The position numbers and the translations under genes are program-made. Below are positions 24,938 to 33,128 of a DNA stretch of 38,484 bases, piece after piece (the first letter of the stretch is position 1; each line of letters begins with the position of its first letter). Source of the stretch: an uncultured Planctomycetales bacterium (GTDB lineage: Bacteria; Planctomycetota; Planctomycetia; Isosphaerales; Isosphaeraceae); contig CAIYJE010000108.1 in the NCBI GenBank assembly GCA_903926465.1, positions 1 to 38,484 on the forward strand. The letters run 5' to 3'. The notes beneath the pieces are model-generated. The model was not told where the DNA came from. It searched no databases and worked only from the letters and a program-made list of their open reading frames with translations.

Positions 24938-26452
24938 ATGACGACTTCGTTCATCGATCGGCCCGTCATGCAATGGGCGTTGGTGCTGGGGATCGGGTTT
25001 CCTCTGCTGATGCTGGTGCTGGGAGAATTCATCTTCCGGAACCGCAAAAATCGGGGGCTGAGTTCCACTGTCTCGAACATCAGAAACCTGGTTCTTCCCA
25101 CGCTCGCCATCTGGCTCATGCTTCAGGAAGTGGTGGGGCTCCCAGCCGAAAGTACGGCCCATAAGCTGGTCGAGACTGCGTTCTGGATTTCGCTGATCTT
25201 TGCGGCCCTGACGTTTGTCAACGAAGTGATCTTTGGATCGGCCGCGGCGGAAACGGCTCGTGGCCGGGTTCCCAAGCTACTGCTCGACCTGCTCCGGTTG
25301 ATCCTGATCGTGATCGGTGGATCGATCGTCCTCTCCAAGGTCTGGGGCGCGAATCTTGCCTCGCTGGCCACGGCGCTGGGGGTGGGCTCGATCGTCATCG
25401 GTCTGGCGCTTCAGGAACCGCTCGGTAACGTGTTCGCCGGCCTGATGCTGCTGTTCGAACGTCCCGTGTCGCTGGGCGACTGGATCGACGTCGACGGCAA
25501 AATTGGCAAGGTTGTGGAGATCAACTGGCGATCGCTCCACCTGCTGACCCTGACCCAGGAACTGGTGATCGTCCCGAACTCGATTCTGAACAAGGGAACC
25601 TTCAAGAACCTGTCACGGCCCACGCAGCTCCGGATCGAAGAGATCATGATTGGCTTCTCCTACGATGATGCACCTAACAAGGTGAAACAGATCCTGCTCG
25701 ATGTGCTGCGTGACACTCCAGGTGTGTTGAACGTTCCATCGCCCGCGGTGCGAACTCGGGAATACGCCGATTTTTCGATCAATTATCAGGTGCGGATGCC
25801 AGTGGCCAGTCATGACGAACTCTCCAAAATTCGCGACGAGTTCATGACCCGCGTCTGGTACGCCGCGCAACGCCATGGCCTGACCATTCCGTTCCCAATC
25901 CGGACCGTGGTTCAGGAAACTCAAGAGCAAGTGACCGCCCGAACCGCTCCTCGGCCCCTGGAACTGCTCAAAAGATTCCCGATGTGGACCACCAGCCCAG
26001 GTGACAACGAGGCAGAGATCAACCAGGCGCACAATCTGGCCAAACATGCCCGCTACCGAAAATACACCACGGGCGAAACGCTGGTTCAGGTGGGCGAGCT
26101 ACTCGATGGTATTTCACTGGTGATCGAGGGTTCCGCCATCCTTCAGGCCATCGATAAAGAGGGGCAATTGCACAAGATCGCCGAAGTCGGACCGGGCGAA
26201 TTCTTTGGTGAAAGCTCGATTGCCTCCAGCCAAAATAGTGACTTCACCATCAAAGCCTCCAAGGATCTCACGGTGCTGGTTCTGGAACCGGACACGGTTC
26301 ATGAGTGGATCGGGCAACGACCCCGGCTGGCCCGCGAAATTGGGACCGTACTCGACCATCGCCGACGCGCAGCCCAAGCCAGCCGCAAGATTGGCTCATC
26401 GCATGAGATTACGAACGGCCAAGAGGGCAGACCCGTGGCTGCCAAGGGCTAA
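24938..26452 (+). CDS. MscS-family mechanosensitive channel with C-terminal cyclic-nucleotide-binding-like domain
   Basis: 504 residues. The ATG has AAGGA upstream. Hydrophobic helices lie at about 12-32, 48-66, 78-98 and 112-134. The pore helix and MscS beta domain follow: LATALGVGSIVIGLALQEPLGNVFAGLMLLFERP (143-176), GDWIDVDGKIGKVVEINWRS and VPNSILNKGTFKNLSRP. The MscS alpha-beta region ends near 325. A cNMP-binding beta-roll occupies about 360-470, with phosphate-binding cassette GEFFGESSIASSQNSDF at 420-436. Glu425 is present, but the Arg expected near 434-435 is Ser/Asp. The architecture matches bacterial cyclic-nucleotide-gated MscS-like (bCNG) channels, with a non-canonical ligand pocket. 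It starts 89 bp after the cyclase-like gene. Confidence 0.93.
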   Translation: MTTSFIDRPVMQWALVLGIGFPLLMLVLGEFIFRNRKNRGLSSTVSNIRNLVLPTLAIWLMLQEVVGLPAESTAHKLVETAFWISLIFAALTFVNEVIFGSAAAETARGRVPKLLLDLLRLILIVIGGSIVLSKVWGANLASLATALGVGSIVIGLALQEPLGNVFAGLMLLFERPVSLGDWIDVDGKIGKVVEINWRSLHLLTLTQELVIVPNSILNKGTFKNLSRPTQLRIEEIMIGFSYDDAPNKVKQILLDVLRDTPGVLNVPSPAVRTREYADFSINYQVRMPVASHDELSKIRDEFMTRVWYAAQRHGLTIPFPIRTVVQETQEQVTARTAPRPLELLKRFPMWTTSPGDNEAEINQAHNLAKHARYRKYTTGETLVQVGELLDGISLVIEGSAILQAIDKEGQLHKIAEVGPGEFFGESSIASSQNSDFTIKASKDLTVLVLEPDTVHEWIGQRPRLAREIGTVLDHRRRAAQASRKIGSSHEITNGQEGRPVAAKG

Positions 26453-26454
26453 GA

Positions 26455-26520
26455 GCCGTTTCAAAACCGGGACTCGCTCCGAGTCGGCAAGATGCCTGTC
26501 CCAGGTTTTGAAATCGCCTC
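26455..26520. repeat. 66-bp hairpin repeat, copy A
   Basis: Outer arms TTTCAAAACC (26459-26468) and GGTTTTGAAA (26504-26513) are extended by GGGAC/GTCCC, with one unpaired base. A nested hairpin, GACTCG/CGAGTC with a CTC loop, lies at 26471-26485. It is 61 of 66 bases identical to 38401-38466. It begins 2 bp after the stop of the MscS-type gene, between convergent genes, where it could act as a bidirectional terminator. Confidence 0.85.
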
Positions 26521-26633
26521 GATCGCGGTTCACTGAACCACCACAAAACCAGACGCACGGTGGGCTTGGGTGCTTCAGGAGCGCTTTGAGTGCCACCTGT
26601 TGTTTGGGTAGTACGGCCCGCTCAGACCTGCGC

Positions 26634-27518
26634 TCAGTCGTCGAGTTCGGCCACCAGCACTTCACGCAGCTTGGCCAGGGCCCGGGTCTTCTCGTTGCTC
26701 ACCGTCTTGGGAGCCAGGCCCCACTGCTCGGCAATTTCGGCCGGCGTGAACCCTTGCAGCGTTGCCCGAATCACATCCGCCTCACGCGGCTTCAGACTGC
26801 GATTGATGGCGTCATTCAGCACGCCGCGCCAGGTCTCGGCACCATCTCCACCCACGGCCCGCGCGGCCGGTTCGGGCTGCTCATCAATGGCCAGGTAGGT
26901 TCGCTGCCGCAACGCCCGCTTCTTGACCATATCCACGGCCCGGAAAAAGTCTGGGCCCAGCGAAGATTCCCGGTTCAGAACCTGAGGGATCCCGCCCTGG
27001 CCCACCTGGGCCAGCATCTGATCGAACCCTGGCCGCCCCAGTTCCTCAAGCATCACCGTATGCACCGCCTGCGTGCAATCCTCTTGCTGAGAACTCGGAA
27101 TACCGGCCCGTGACCAGGCACGGCCCAGGTACCGGTCGAGCTGGCGGAGTCCCGCATCCAGAAACGCAGGGTCCAGAACCGCGGTCCCGGTCCCACCCAC
27201 TGGCGGGGTAACCGCCGAGGCTTGCCCTTGGTCATGGACCAAGCCCAGCCAGTCGTCGCTCACCGTCTGGTTCAGGGCCTCGTCCCAGGCGTCTGAGCCT
27301 GCCAAAGCACTATGACCCAAGGGGGTGACCAGCCCTGGCCAGCTCACCGTCTGGGTGATCTGCGGAGCCAGTGAGACGGCACCCTCAAATGTGCTGTGCT
27401 CGGCTACGATGGGCACGAGTTCGAGCGCGGCCGCATCCAGCAACCGGAGCGCTTCCAAAGCCTCCAGCCGGGGTGCATAGCGTGACCGGTTCGTTTTCGT
27501 GCCCCGCTCCGATCTCAC
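26634..27518 (-). CDS. atypical sigma-70/ECF-like protein with N-terminal planctomycete motif
   Basis: Start set at GTG 27518, with a perfect GAGAGGGG about 7 nt upstream; a TTG 12 codons earlier lacks this. 294 residues. Residues about 13-28 read RYAPRLEALEALRLLD, a version of the motif found near the N-terminus of planctomycete exported proteins. A low-complexity spacer runs to about 115. A short sigma region-2-like helix pair follows (DAGLRQLDRYLGRAW...QQEDCTQAVHTVML, 121-156), then a linker. A clear region-4-like helix-turn-helix lies at about 242-284 (LKPREADVIRATLQGFTPAEIAEQWGLAPKTVSNEKTRAL). It probably directs RNA polymerase to a small regulon. No anti-sigma gene is adjacent. Confidence 0.8.
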   Translation of the reverse strand: MRSERGTKTNRSRYAPRLEALEALRLLDAAALELVPIVAEHSTFEGAVSLAPQITQTVSWPGLVTPLGHSALAGSDAWDEALNQTVSDDWLGLVHDQGQASAVTPPVGGTGTAVLDPAFLDAGLRQLDRYLGRAWSRAGIPSSQQEDCTQAVHTVMLEELGRPGFDQMLAQVGQGGIPQVLNRESSLGPDFFRAVDMVKKRALRQRTYLAIDEQPEPAARAVGGDGAETWRGVLNDAINRSLKPREADVIRATLQGFTPAEIAEQWGLAPKTVSNEKTRALAKLREVLVAELDD

Positions 27519-27989
27519 GTTGCGACCCCTCTCAAAAAGCTCGATTTGACCCAACCTTGCTCAGGAAATCGCTCCGGTACTCACCCCATTTACGAAGCGA
27601 ACCGGGTGTTGGCCCAAGAAAAGCCAGAATCGTTGATTGTTCTCTTAATCAATGTTGCCAGCTCGGGCGAGCCCAATTCCTGGCAACCTAGTCTTTACCG
27701 CGTGCACCCACCCGGCGTGACACAGAGAACGCCACTCAAGATCTTGGTGAACCGCAGTTTTTCTGCCGAACACCCCAGACGTCTAACCACCAACGTCAGA
27801 CACGCACCAAACCACCCAAACCACCACAGAGCTTGGGTAAGCTGGATCATCTTGAGTCACTGAAGCCTGAGGCAAAACCTGGGTGAGGATCAAAAGGCGA
27901 ATCGCGGGACGCGATCCATACCGCGACCAGTCTATTGTAGATTCTGCCAGCGGATCTGACAAAGGGGTAGTGGCGTTTCCGCACCTGGG
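27519..27989. other. intergenic region upstream of the sigma-like gene
   Basis: About 470 bp with lower GC than its flanks and no supported coding frame. A small perfect hairpin (ATCGCG/CGCGAT, 27901-27915) lies about 75 bp downstream of the ABC ATPase stop, in minus-strand orientation. The promoter for the sigma-like gene must lie here but could not be recognised. Confidence 0.4.
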
Positions 27990-28742
27990 TCAGGCGGCGC
28001 GGGCCTCGGCCAGGAAATGACGGGTGGCCTCACACCGTGGATTCTCAAACACTTGCGCCGGCGGACCACTTTCAATCACCTGCCCCTGGCCAAACACATG
28101 CACCATATGCGCAACCTGACGGGCAAACCCCATGGCATGGGTCACCACCATCATGGTCTGACCACCGCGGGCCAGGTCGGAAATTACCTCCAGCACTTCC
28201 GCCGTCATCCGGGGATCAAGCGCACTGGTTGGCTCATCAAACAAGATCACCTCGGGATGCATGGCCAGTGCCCGGGCAATGGCCACCCGTTGCTGCTGGC
28301 CGCCAGAAAGCTGACGGGGCCGGGCCGCGAGCTTGTCTGAAAGCCCAACCCGGGCCAGCAGCGCACACGCCTCGGCCTCGGCCTCGGCACGTGGCCGCTT
28401 GAGCACATGAACCGGAGCCTCAATCACGTTCTCCAGCACCGTCTGATGAGGGAACAGGTGGAACTGCTGAAACACCATCCCCACCCGACGCCTGACCTGA
28501 GCGAGCGTGGCCTGCCTGACCGACTCTGGCGAACTGGCATCAAGGTCAAGGCCATCAATCGTTACGCGGCCACCGTCAAACCGCTCCAGCCCGTTCAGGC
28601 AGCGCAAGAAGGTACTCTTACCGCCGCCAGACGGGCCAATGATCACCGCAACTTCCCCTTGAGCCACCTCTAGGTTGATCCCGGCAAGCACACAGGCACT
28701 GCCGTGATACTTGACCAGGTCGGAAACCGAGATCATCGTCAT
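27990..28742 (-). CDS. polar amino-acid ABC transporter ATP-binding protein (GlnQ/HisP type)
   Basis: 250 residues. Walker [10 protein letters not shown] near 37-45, Q-loop [13 protein letters not shown], signature [15 protein letters not shown], Walker B VILFDEP, D-loop SALD and H-loop VTHAM are all present. The sequence is closest in pattern to GlnQ/GltL ATPases ([15 protein letters not shown]). It powers uptake of a polar amino acid with the fused receptor/permease encoded immediately upstream. Its ATG overlaps that gene's stop by 4 bp (ATGA, 28739-28742), indicating coupled translation and a shared complex. Last gene of the minus-strand group. Confidence 0.95.
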   Translation of the reverse strand: MTMISVSDLVKYHGSACVLAGINLEVAQGEVAVIIGPSGGGKSTFLRCLNGLERFDGGRVTIDGLDLDASSPESVRQATLAQVRRRVGMVFQQFHLFPHQTVLENVIEAPVHVLKRPRAEAEAEACALLARVGLSDKLAARPRQLSGGQQQRVAIARALAMHPEVILFDEPTSALDPRMTAEVLEVISDLARGGQTMMVVTHAMGFARQVAHMVHVFGQGQVIESGPPAQVFENPRCEATRHFLAEARAA

Positions 28743-30352
28743 GAGGCCTGCCCCTTTCCCTCGTCAACCGCCAGATGCGACTCGCAACGACGGGCCAGCC
28801 ACGAAAGCGGCACACTCATCAACAGGTAAAGGAATGCCGTGGCGGCGGCAAATTCCACCACGCCCCCGGTGCTATTGGCCAGAATCGAGTACCGCTTGGT
28901 CAGCTCGACAATGGAGATCACCGAACAGACCGACGTATCCTTGAACAGGGCAATGAAGTCATTGGTCACCGGCGGAATCACAATTCGGACCGCCTGGGGC
29001 ACGATGATCCGTTGCAAGGCCTGACGGCGGCTCATCCCCAGCGCCAGCGCGGCCTCCATTTGACCGGCAGGAATGGCCTGAAGCCCGGCCCGGTAGATCT
29101 CGGATTCATACGCCGAGTAGTTGAGCGCCAGGCCGAGAATGCCCGCCAGAAGCGCGGGCAGATGCAAACCAAGCCGGGGCAGCAGGAAGAAGAGCACAAA
29201 CAACTGGAGCATCAGCGGGGTGCCGCGGATCAGCTCAACGAACGCCGCCAGCAGCCAACGCAGCGGGCCAGGACCATACAACCGCCCCAGGGCAATGCCC
29301 AGCCCCAGCAAGATGGCCAGCGGCATGGAAGTGATTGCCAGAAAAATCGTCATGCTGGCCGAAAGACAGAGGGTCCACCCATGCCGGGCCAGCAGGTCCA
29401 GCCCCTGCTTGGATTCCTGAATCACCGCACCCGTCGGTTCCGCCGTCCCCAGTTCCGCCAGTTCTTGTTGAACCTCGGTCCAGATTCCATATTTTTCGTA
29501 AAGCGCCCGAAGCTCGCCGCTGCCAATCAACCGGGTCAGTTGCAGATCCAGGGCATCGCGTAGCGTGCGGTCCTGATTTCTCAGGTACAGCACGTAATAC
29601 CCCTTGCCCACGGGCGGGCCGGCCAGGTCCAGCCCCGGGTACTGGGGATGGTAGAAACGAGCGGCCGGCAAATCTTGCAAGGTGGCGTCTGACTGGCCGT
29701 TAGTCACGGCCATCATGCAATCGGTGGCCCCGTTGAAACTGACCACGTCGATCGAATCCAGCCGCTGATCCCGGATGAACGACTCGGCAGCCGAACCACC
29801 CAGAACCGCCACGGTCCAGCGCTGGCCGTCGGACCGGCGCTGGCGAAGGTTGTCAAACGATCGGATGGGCCCCTGACCCGGAGCCATCACCTGCAATTGA
29901 TACACGTAATAGGGACGGCTGGCCAGATAACGGGCCACCCGCGCATCGGTGAGTTCGTAACCGTTCACCACCACATCAATATGCCCGGCCGCCAGCGTGG
30001 GCAGAAGCGCATCCCACTGCCCCTGATACAGCACCGGCGCAGGCCCAAGCGACCCGCACAGAAGCTGCATCAACTCCACTTCAAAACCAATCATCCGGCC
30101 TGGATTCGATGGATCTGGGTAGGCATAAGGACCGCCCCCTTCCGCATCCGCCCCATAGCTCAGCACCTCGGCCCGCCGGATCCGGCTCAGAGAATCGTCA
30201 ACCGCGCAAGCCACCAGCGAACCTGACTCCAGACACCCAGCCACCAAGACCCACGCGGCCCAGACCAGACCCCAGCGTACGCCCCACCCAGGTACGCCCT
30301 GTCCCGCGTTTCGCGAACAGGCCATGAACCTGGATGCGAACGGCCGGCTCAC
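28739..30352 (-). CDS. fused amino-acid-binding protein / ABC permease (GlnH-GlnP type)
   Basis: 537 residues. The start is taken at GTG 30352, because it overlaps the stop of the upstream gene (GTGA), implying coupling; ATG 30325 is the alternative. The N-terminal signal ends in a lipobox LVAGC, so the receptor may be lipid-anchored. A type-3 solute-binding domain (about 50-305) includes GFEVELMQLLCG, WDALLPTLAAGHIDVVVNG and ELRALYEKYGIW. A permease domain (about 320-525) follows, with several helices and the EAA loop EAALALGMSRRQALQRIIVPQAV contacting the ATPase. It imports a polar amino acid. The substrate is not deducible. Fusion of receptor and permease is known in this family but less common than separate genes. 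Confidence 0.92.
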   Translation of the reverse strand: MSRPFASRFMACSRNAGQGVPGWGVRWGLVWAAWVLVAGCLESGSLVACAVDDSLSRIRRAEVLSYGADAEGGGPYAYPDPSNPGRMIGFEVELMQLLCGSLGPAPVLYQGQWDALLPTLAAGHIDVVVNGYELTDARVARYLASRPYYVYQLQVMAPGQGPIRSFDNLRQRRSDGQRWTVAVLGGSAAESFIRDQRLDSIDVVSFNGATDCMMAVTNGQSDATLQDLPAARFYHPQYPGLDLAGPPVGKGYYVLYLRNQDRTLRDALDLQLTRLIGSGELRALYEKYGIWTEVQQELAELGTAEPTGAVIQESKQGLDLLARHGWTLCLSASMTIFLAITSMPLAILLGLGIALGRLYGPGPLRWLLAAFVELIRGTPLMLQLFVLFFLLPRLGLHLPALLAGILGLALNYSAYESEIYRAGLQAIPAGQMEAALALGMSRRQALQRIIVPQAVRIVIPPVTNDFIALFKDTSVCSVISIVELTKRYSILANSTGGVVEFAAATAFLYLLMSVPLSWLARRCESHLAVDEGKGQAS

Positions 30353-31635
30353 GAACGGGGTCCAGGGTCAAACAAATCCCCCTGGCGAGCCACGCGCCGA
30401 ACCGACTGGGATGGCGTTTGCAGGCCATGCCTCAGCCCGTCATGCGGCGACGACTTGCGAACCCGTTGAATGCGCCTGAGCCGACGCCGGGCCGCCAGCG
30501 AAACACGCTCGGAGCGAACCCGGGTAAACCGACCCACAATCAAGCGATGCCCACGCCAGGAGATTCGCCGGTTCACCATCGCATCAAACCAGATCGGCAG
30601 CATGAACAGATCTTTGAGCGGACTCAGCGCCAGATGATTCCATCTGGGCCAGCTTCCCCGCAGCCAGCGACTGCCCACCGCATCTCGACAAATCCCCAGC
30701 ACGGTCAAGCCAGCACAACCGGCCAGCGAGATCTCCGAACCGCTTCCCAGCGCCCAAAGCAGGCCAATGGCCGTCAGATTCCCCAACGGCTCCACCAGAA
30801 ACGTGGCCAGCGCCATCTGATACCGAATCTTCAGCCAGCGCGAGTGCCGGTTCAGAAACCAGGTCAGGTCGCGGCTCTCATTCACGTTCTCAATAATGTG
30901 AGGGCTGAGGCGGATCCGGTACCCGGCCTTGCGAACCATCACCCCCATGGCCTGGTCTTCCGCCAGCAAGTTGCGCACGGCGGAAAGCCCACCAATGGCC
31001 TCAAGCGCACGGTCGGACATCAGCATCGACTTGCCCACCACGCAGGTGATGCGCAACACAAATGCAAAGCACAGATTACTGGCAATGAACCCGTTGAGTT
31101 GCAAATTCTCAAGCACGGCCCCGAACTTCTGCTCACCCACGCCCGTGAAAACGTTGGTGACAATGCCCACGTTCGGGTCATCCAGATAAAACACCGTCTC
31201 GCGAAGGTACTCGGGCCGCACCCGCACGTTGGAGTCACTGATCAGCAGCAGGCCATGCTTCCGCCTGGGATACATGGCCGCAAAGTTCTCAACCTTCGGA
31301 TTCAGGCCGAACGGTGGATTGCCAATCACCAGCTCGGCATCCTGGGCCGGAAACTCGGCCAGCAACCGCTGAACCACCGCAATGGCCGGATCTTGCGCAT
31401 CGGCCACGCCAAACAAAATCTGATATTCGGGGTAATCCAGCTGAAAAAAGCCCCGCAGGTTCGACTCCAGGTGCTCATCCAGCCCCTTGAGCGGCTTGAA
31501 AATGGTAACCGGCGGAGTTGGGGAACCTGGGTAACTTCTGCGGCGAGTGTACCAAAACATGGACGCGGTGGCCGCTACGGTCAAAACCGCCGCGATCAGA
31601 GCGACCACCAGGAAGAACAGGTCAAGCAGATCCAT
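30349..31635 (-). CDS. GT2/GT21-family membrane glycosyltransferase (HpnI / ceramide glucosyltransferase-like)
   Basis: 428 residues. N-terminal membrane anchor about 5-28, then a GT-A catalytic domain: VTIFKPLKGLDEHLESNLRGFFQLDYPEYQILFG, Asp79 and Asp82, the DxD-like DSN at 134-136, AEDQ at 225-228 and the R-H-S-R-W form of the (Q/R)xxRW motif at 263-267. This is the D1-D2-D3-(Q/R)xxRW set of ceramide glucosyltransferases and of HpnI of hopanoid synthesis. C-terminal hydrophobic segments at about 275-370 and a very basic tail follow. The likely acceptor is a lipid at the inner membrane. No hopanoid genes are near, so HpnI is not claimed. It precedes the ABC genes with a 4-bp overlap. Confidence 0.88.
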   Translation of the reverse strand: MDLLDLFFLVVALIAAVLTVAATASMFWYTRRRSYPGSPTPPVTIFKPLKGLDEHLESNLRGFFQLDYPEYQILFGVADAQDPAIAVVQRLLAEFPAQDAELVIGNPPFGLNPKVENFAAMYPRRKHGLLLISDSNVRVRPEYLRETVFYLDDPNVGIVTNVFTGVGEQKFGAVLENLQLNGFIASNLCFAFVLRITCVVGKSMLMSDRALEAIGGLSAVRNLLAEDQAMGVMVRKAGYRIRLSPHIIENVNESRDLTWFLNRHSRWLKIRYQMALATFLVEPLGNLTAIGLLWALGSGSEISLAGCAGLTVLGICRDAVGSRWLRGSWPRWNHLALSPLKDLFMLPIWFDAMVNRRISWRGHRLIVGRFTRVRSERVSLAARRRLRRIQRVRKSSPHDGLRHGLQTPSQSVRRVARQGDLFDPGPRS

Positions 31636-31737
31636 TGCAAGCAGCCCTCAGCGTCCCGGAGCCAGGCCAGGGTCGAGCAGAACCGAGAGAAGCAAAACCA
31701 AGCAGTTCGATGCGGTGGAACGGGGACGGTTCGCCGA

Positions 31738-32280
31738 TCATGGCCTGGGCTCCCACCGGAGCTCCAGCGGCCCCTGGCAGCAAGGGCAGGCCTGGGGGTA
31801 ACGAACCGTGATCGTGCAAATCTCGCAATAATATCCGGGTGTCCTGAGCATCCCCTGCTCCTCGACCCGAACATTGGTCACTTCCAGGTACGGCAGGCCG
31901 GCGTGGAGCCAGCCTCGAACCTCCGCAGGCCGACCACGCAGCCGCTCATCGAGCCAGACGGCTCGACTGGCGCCATTGGAAAGCAGCGGGACAATTTCAC
32001 GGTCGGATTGCTCAACCACAATCTGCTGAGCCACCGGGCCGGCGTCTGCCTCGATTCCCCGAGGCTTGAGGACGTCGGGCAAAAATCGACAGGTTCCCAG
32101 CACCGTGGCCTCACGTCGCGATGCAGACGGTTCCTCTCCGCCTGAATTTGCGGGAAATTCCACCGCAATCAGGGCGCCCGGCAGGCACGAAGAGATCCAG
32201 GAACGGCGATTCAAGGCCAGAAGCCCCCATGGTGAAAGCCAGATCCACCCTCTTCTTTTCATCGGGTATTGGACCCACAT
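31738..32280 (-). CDS. cysteine-motif protein with N-terminal hydrophobic segment (unknown function)
   Basis: 180 residues from ATG 32280; ATG 32262 (six residues later) is equally possible, since neither has a clear ribosome binding site. Hydrophobic stretch about 11-40, then a mixed alpha/beta region with GAVLGT/RFLPDVL and SNGASRAVWLDERL. The C-terminus carries YYCEIC at 151-155 and CPCC at 165-168, a four/five-cysteine zinc-ribbon-like cluster, followed by PLELRWEP. I recall similar proteins only as uncharacterised planctomycete proteins. It lies about 100 bp upstream of the glycosyltransferase on the same strand and may be the first gene of that group. Confidence 0.7.
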   Translation of the reverse strand: MWVQYPMKRRGWIWLSPWGLLALNRRSWISSCLPGALIAVEFPANSGGEEPSASRREATVLGTCRFLPDVLKPRGIEADAGPVAQQIVVEQSDREIVPLLSNGASRAVWLDERLRGRPAEVRGWLHAGLPYLEVTNVRVEEQGMLRTPGYYCEICTITVRYPQACPCCQGPLELRWEPRP

Positions 32281-32795
32281 TAATGATTCTAGCTGGCCAG
32301 ACCCAACTCACCAAGATTGAAGTTGCCGCTTCTTCCTGAGCGGAGCCAACCCAACCAATCCCGTGCCGCCCAGGCGCGCACCCTGCGTTTCCAACCAGTT
32401 CTGAACAAACCGGCACCGGTGGCTGCTTTGGCGTGACCCGAAGCCTGAGGTGCGGCTGGCAGTTGCTGCGAGTTCAGGCACGAAAGACTTCCGCAGGATC
32501 TCTTCCGTGACCGCAAGCCAAGGCCCCCGGCTGGCCCTTGAGGGGAAGACACAGTTCGCTTTCGCGGCCTGCTGGGGTCGCGTAGGAAACCTGGCGGTAA
32601 CGCGGCACCATTCAATGACAGGCTCAAGGCAAGCCAAGCTTCACGCGGTAGGTTCTGTGTAAGGGGGCGATTCCATCCCCCCCCAAAAATCATTGCTTGA
32701 CACGAAATCACAACGTTAGGATGGATTAGTGGTTTAGCAAGGCGGGTCAATCGTCCCAGTTGTTCTCATTAAGACTTCTGGACGGGAGGGTAACT
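32281..32795. other. intergenic region between divergent genes
   Basis: About 515 bp. Open frames on both strands lack protein character. The sequence has a run of eight C (32677-32684) and a TTACACAGAACC-like segment on the minus strand near 32650-32662, reminiscent of an insertion-sequence terminus but unsupported by any transposase. The right part should contain the promoter of the pair starting at 32796. Confidence 0.4.
32697..32722 (+). promoter_or_regulatory. candidate sigma-70-like promoter for the 32796 gene pair
   Basis: A perfect TTGACA at 32697-32702 is followed 14 bp later by TAGGAT (32717-32722), a short spacing. Downstream alternatives with longer spacing are weaker. It sits about 75-100 bp before the first gene of the pair, in an AT-richer stretch. 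Planctomycete promoter consensus is poorly defined, so this is tentative. Confidence 0.3.
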
Positions 32796-33128
32796 ATGTC
32801 CGTGATCCATCAATTTAATCGAGATTCGATGGCACGCTGGTACGCCAAGGAGCATCTAAAGACCGATCCTGGAATTGAGTCGGTCTACTATTTACCTGAG
32901 AACGCCAGTGAACGTGAGATCCGTTTCATCGAGATCAATAAACTTATGTACGACAGAACGGATGATACACTTGAACCGATTGATTTCGGGATAGATTACG
33001 GCAAGGAGACAGCCCACAAGTTACTTGTGCTCGACGTTACTCCCGCACAATGGGAAAAGATCCAGGCCCAGGAAATCTCTCTTCCCGCGACCTGGTCTCT
33101 CGATCACGCGGAACAGATTTTCCAATGA
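32796..33128 (+). CDS. small protein of unknown function, partner of HEPN-like gene
   Basis: Start at ATG 32796 with GGGAGGG at good spacing; an in-frame ATG at 32760 adds 12 residues lacking support. 110 residues, mixed charged: RWYAKEHLKTDPGIESVYYLP, then REIRFIEINKLM and a C-terminal KLLVLDVTPAQWEKIQAQEISLP. The composition is more AT-rich than its neighbours, hinting at acquisition. Its last bases overlap the start of a HEPN-type reading frame in ATGA (33125-33128). I recognise no domain. The coupling suggests that the two products act together, as in toxin-antitoxin-like pairs, but no antitoxin motif is visible. Confidence 0.75.
   Translation: MSVIHQFNRDSMARWYAKEHLKTDPGIESVYYLPENASEREIRFIEINKLMYDRTDDTLEPIDFGIDYGKETAHKLLVLDVTPAQWEKIQAQEISLPATWSLDHAEQIFQ

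Noticed and set aside
30334-32145. 603-codon plus-strand open frame
   Set aside because: It lies antisense to the glycosyltransferase and neighbouring genes; its His/Gln/Pro-rich product is typical of a high-GC shadow frame.
32308-32637. 109-codon minus-strand frame as a transposase remnant
   Set aside because: No transposase motif could be identified and there are no terminal repeats or target duplication.
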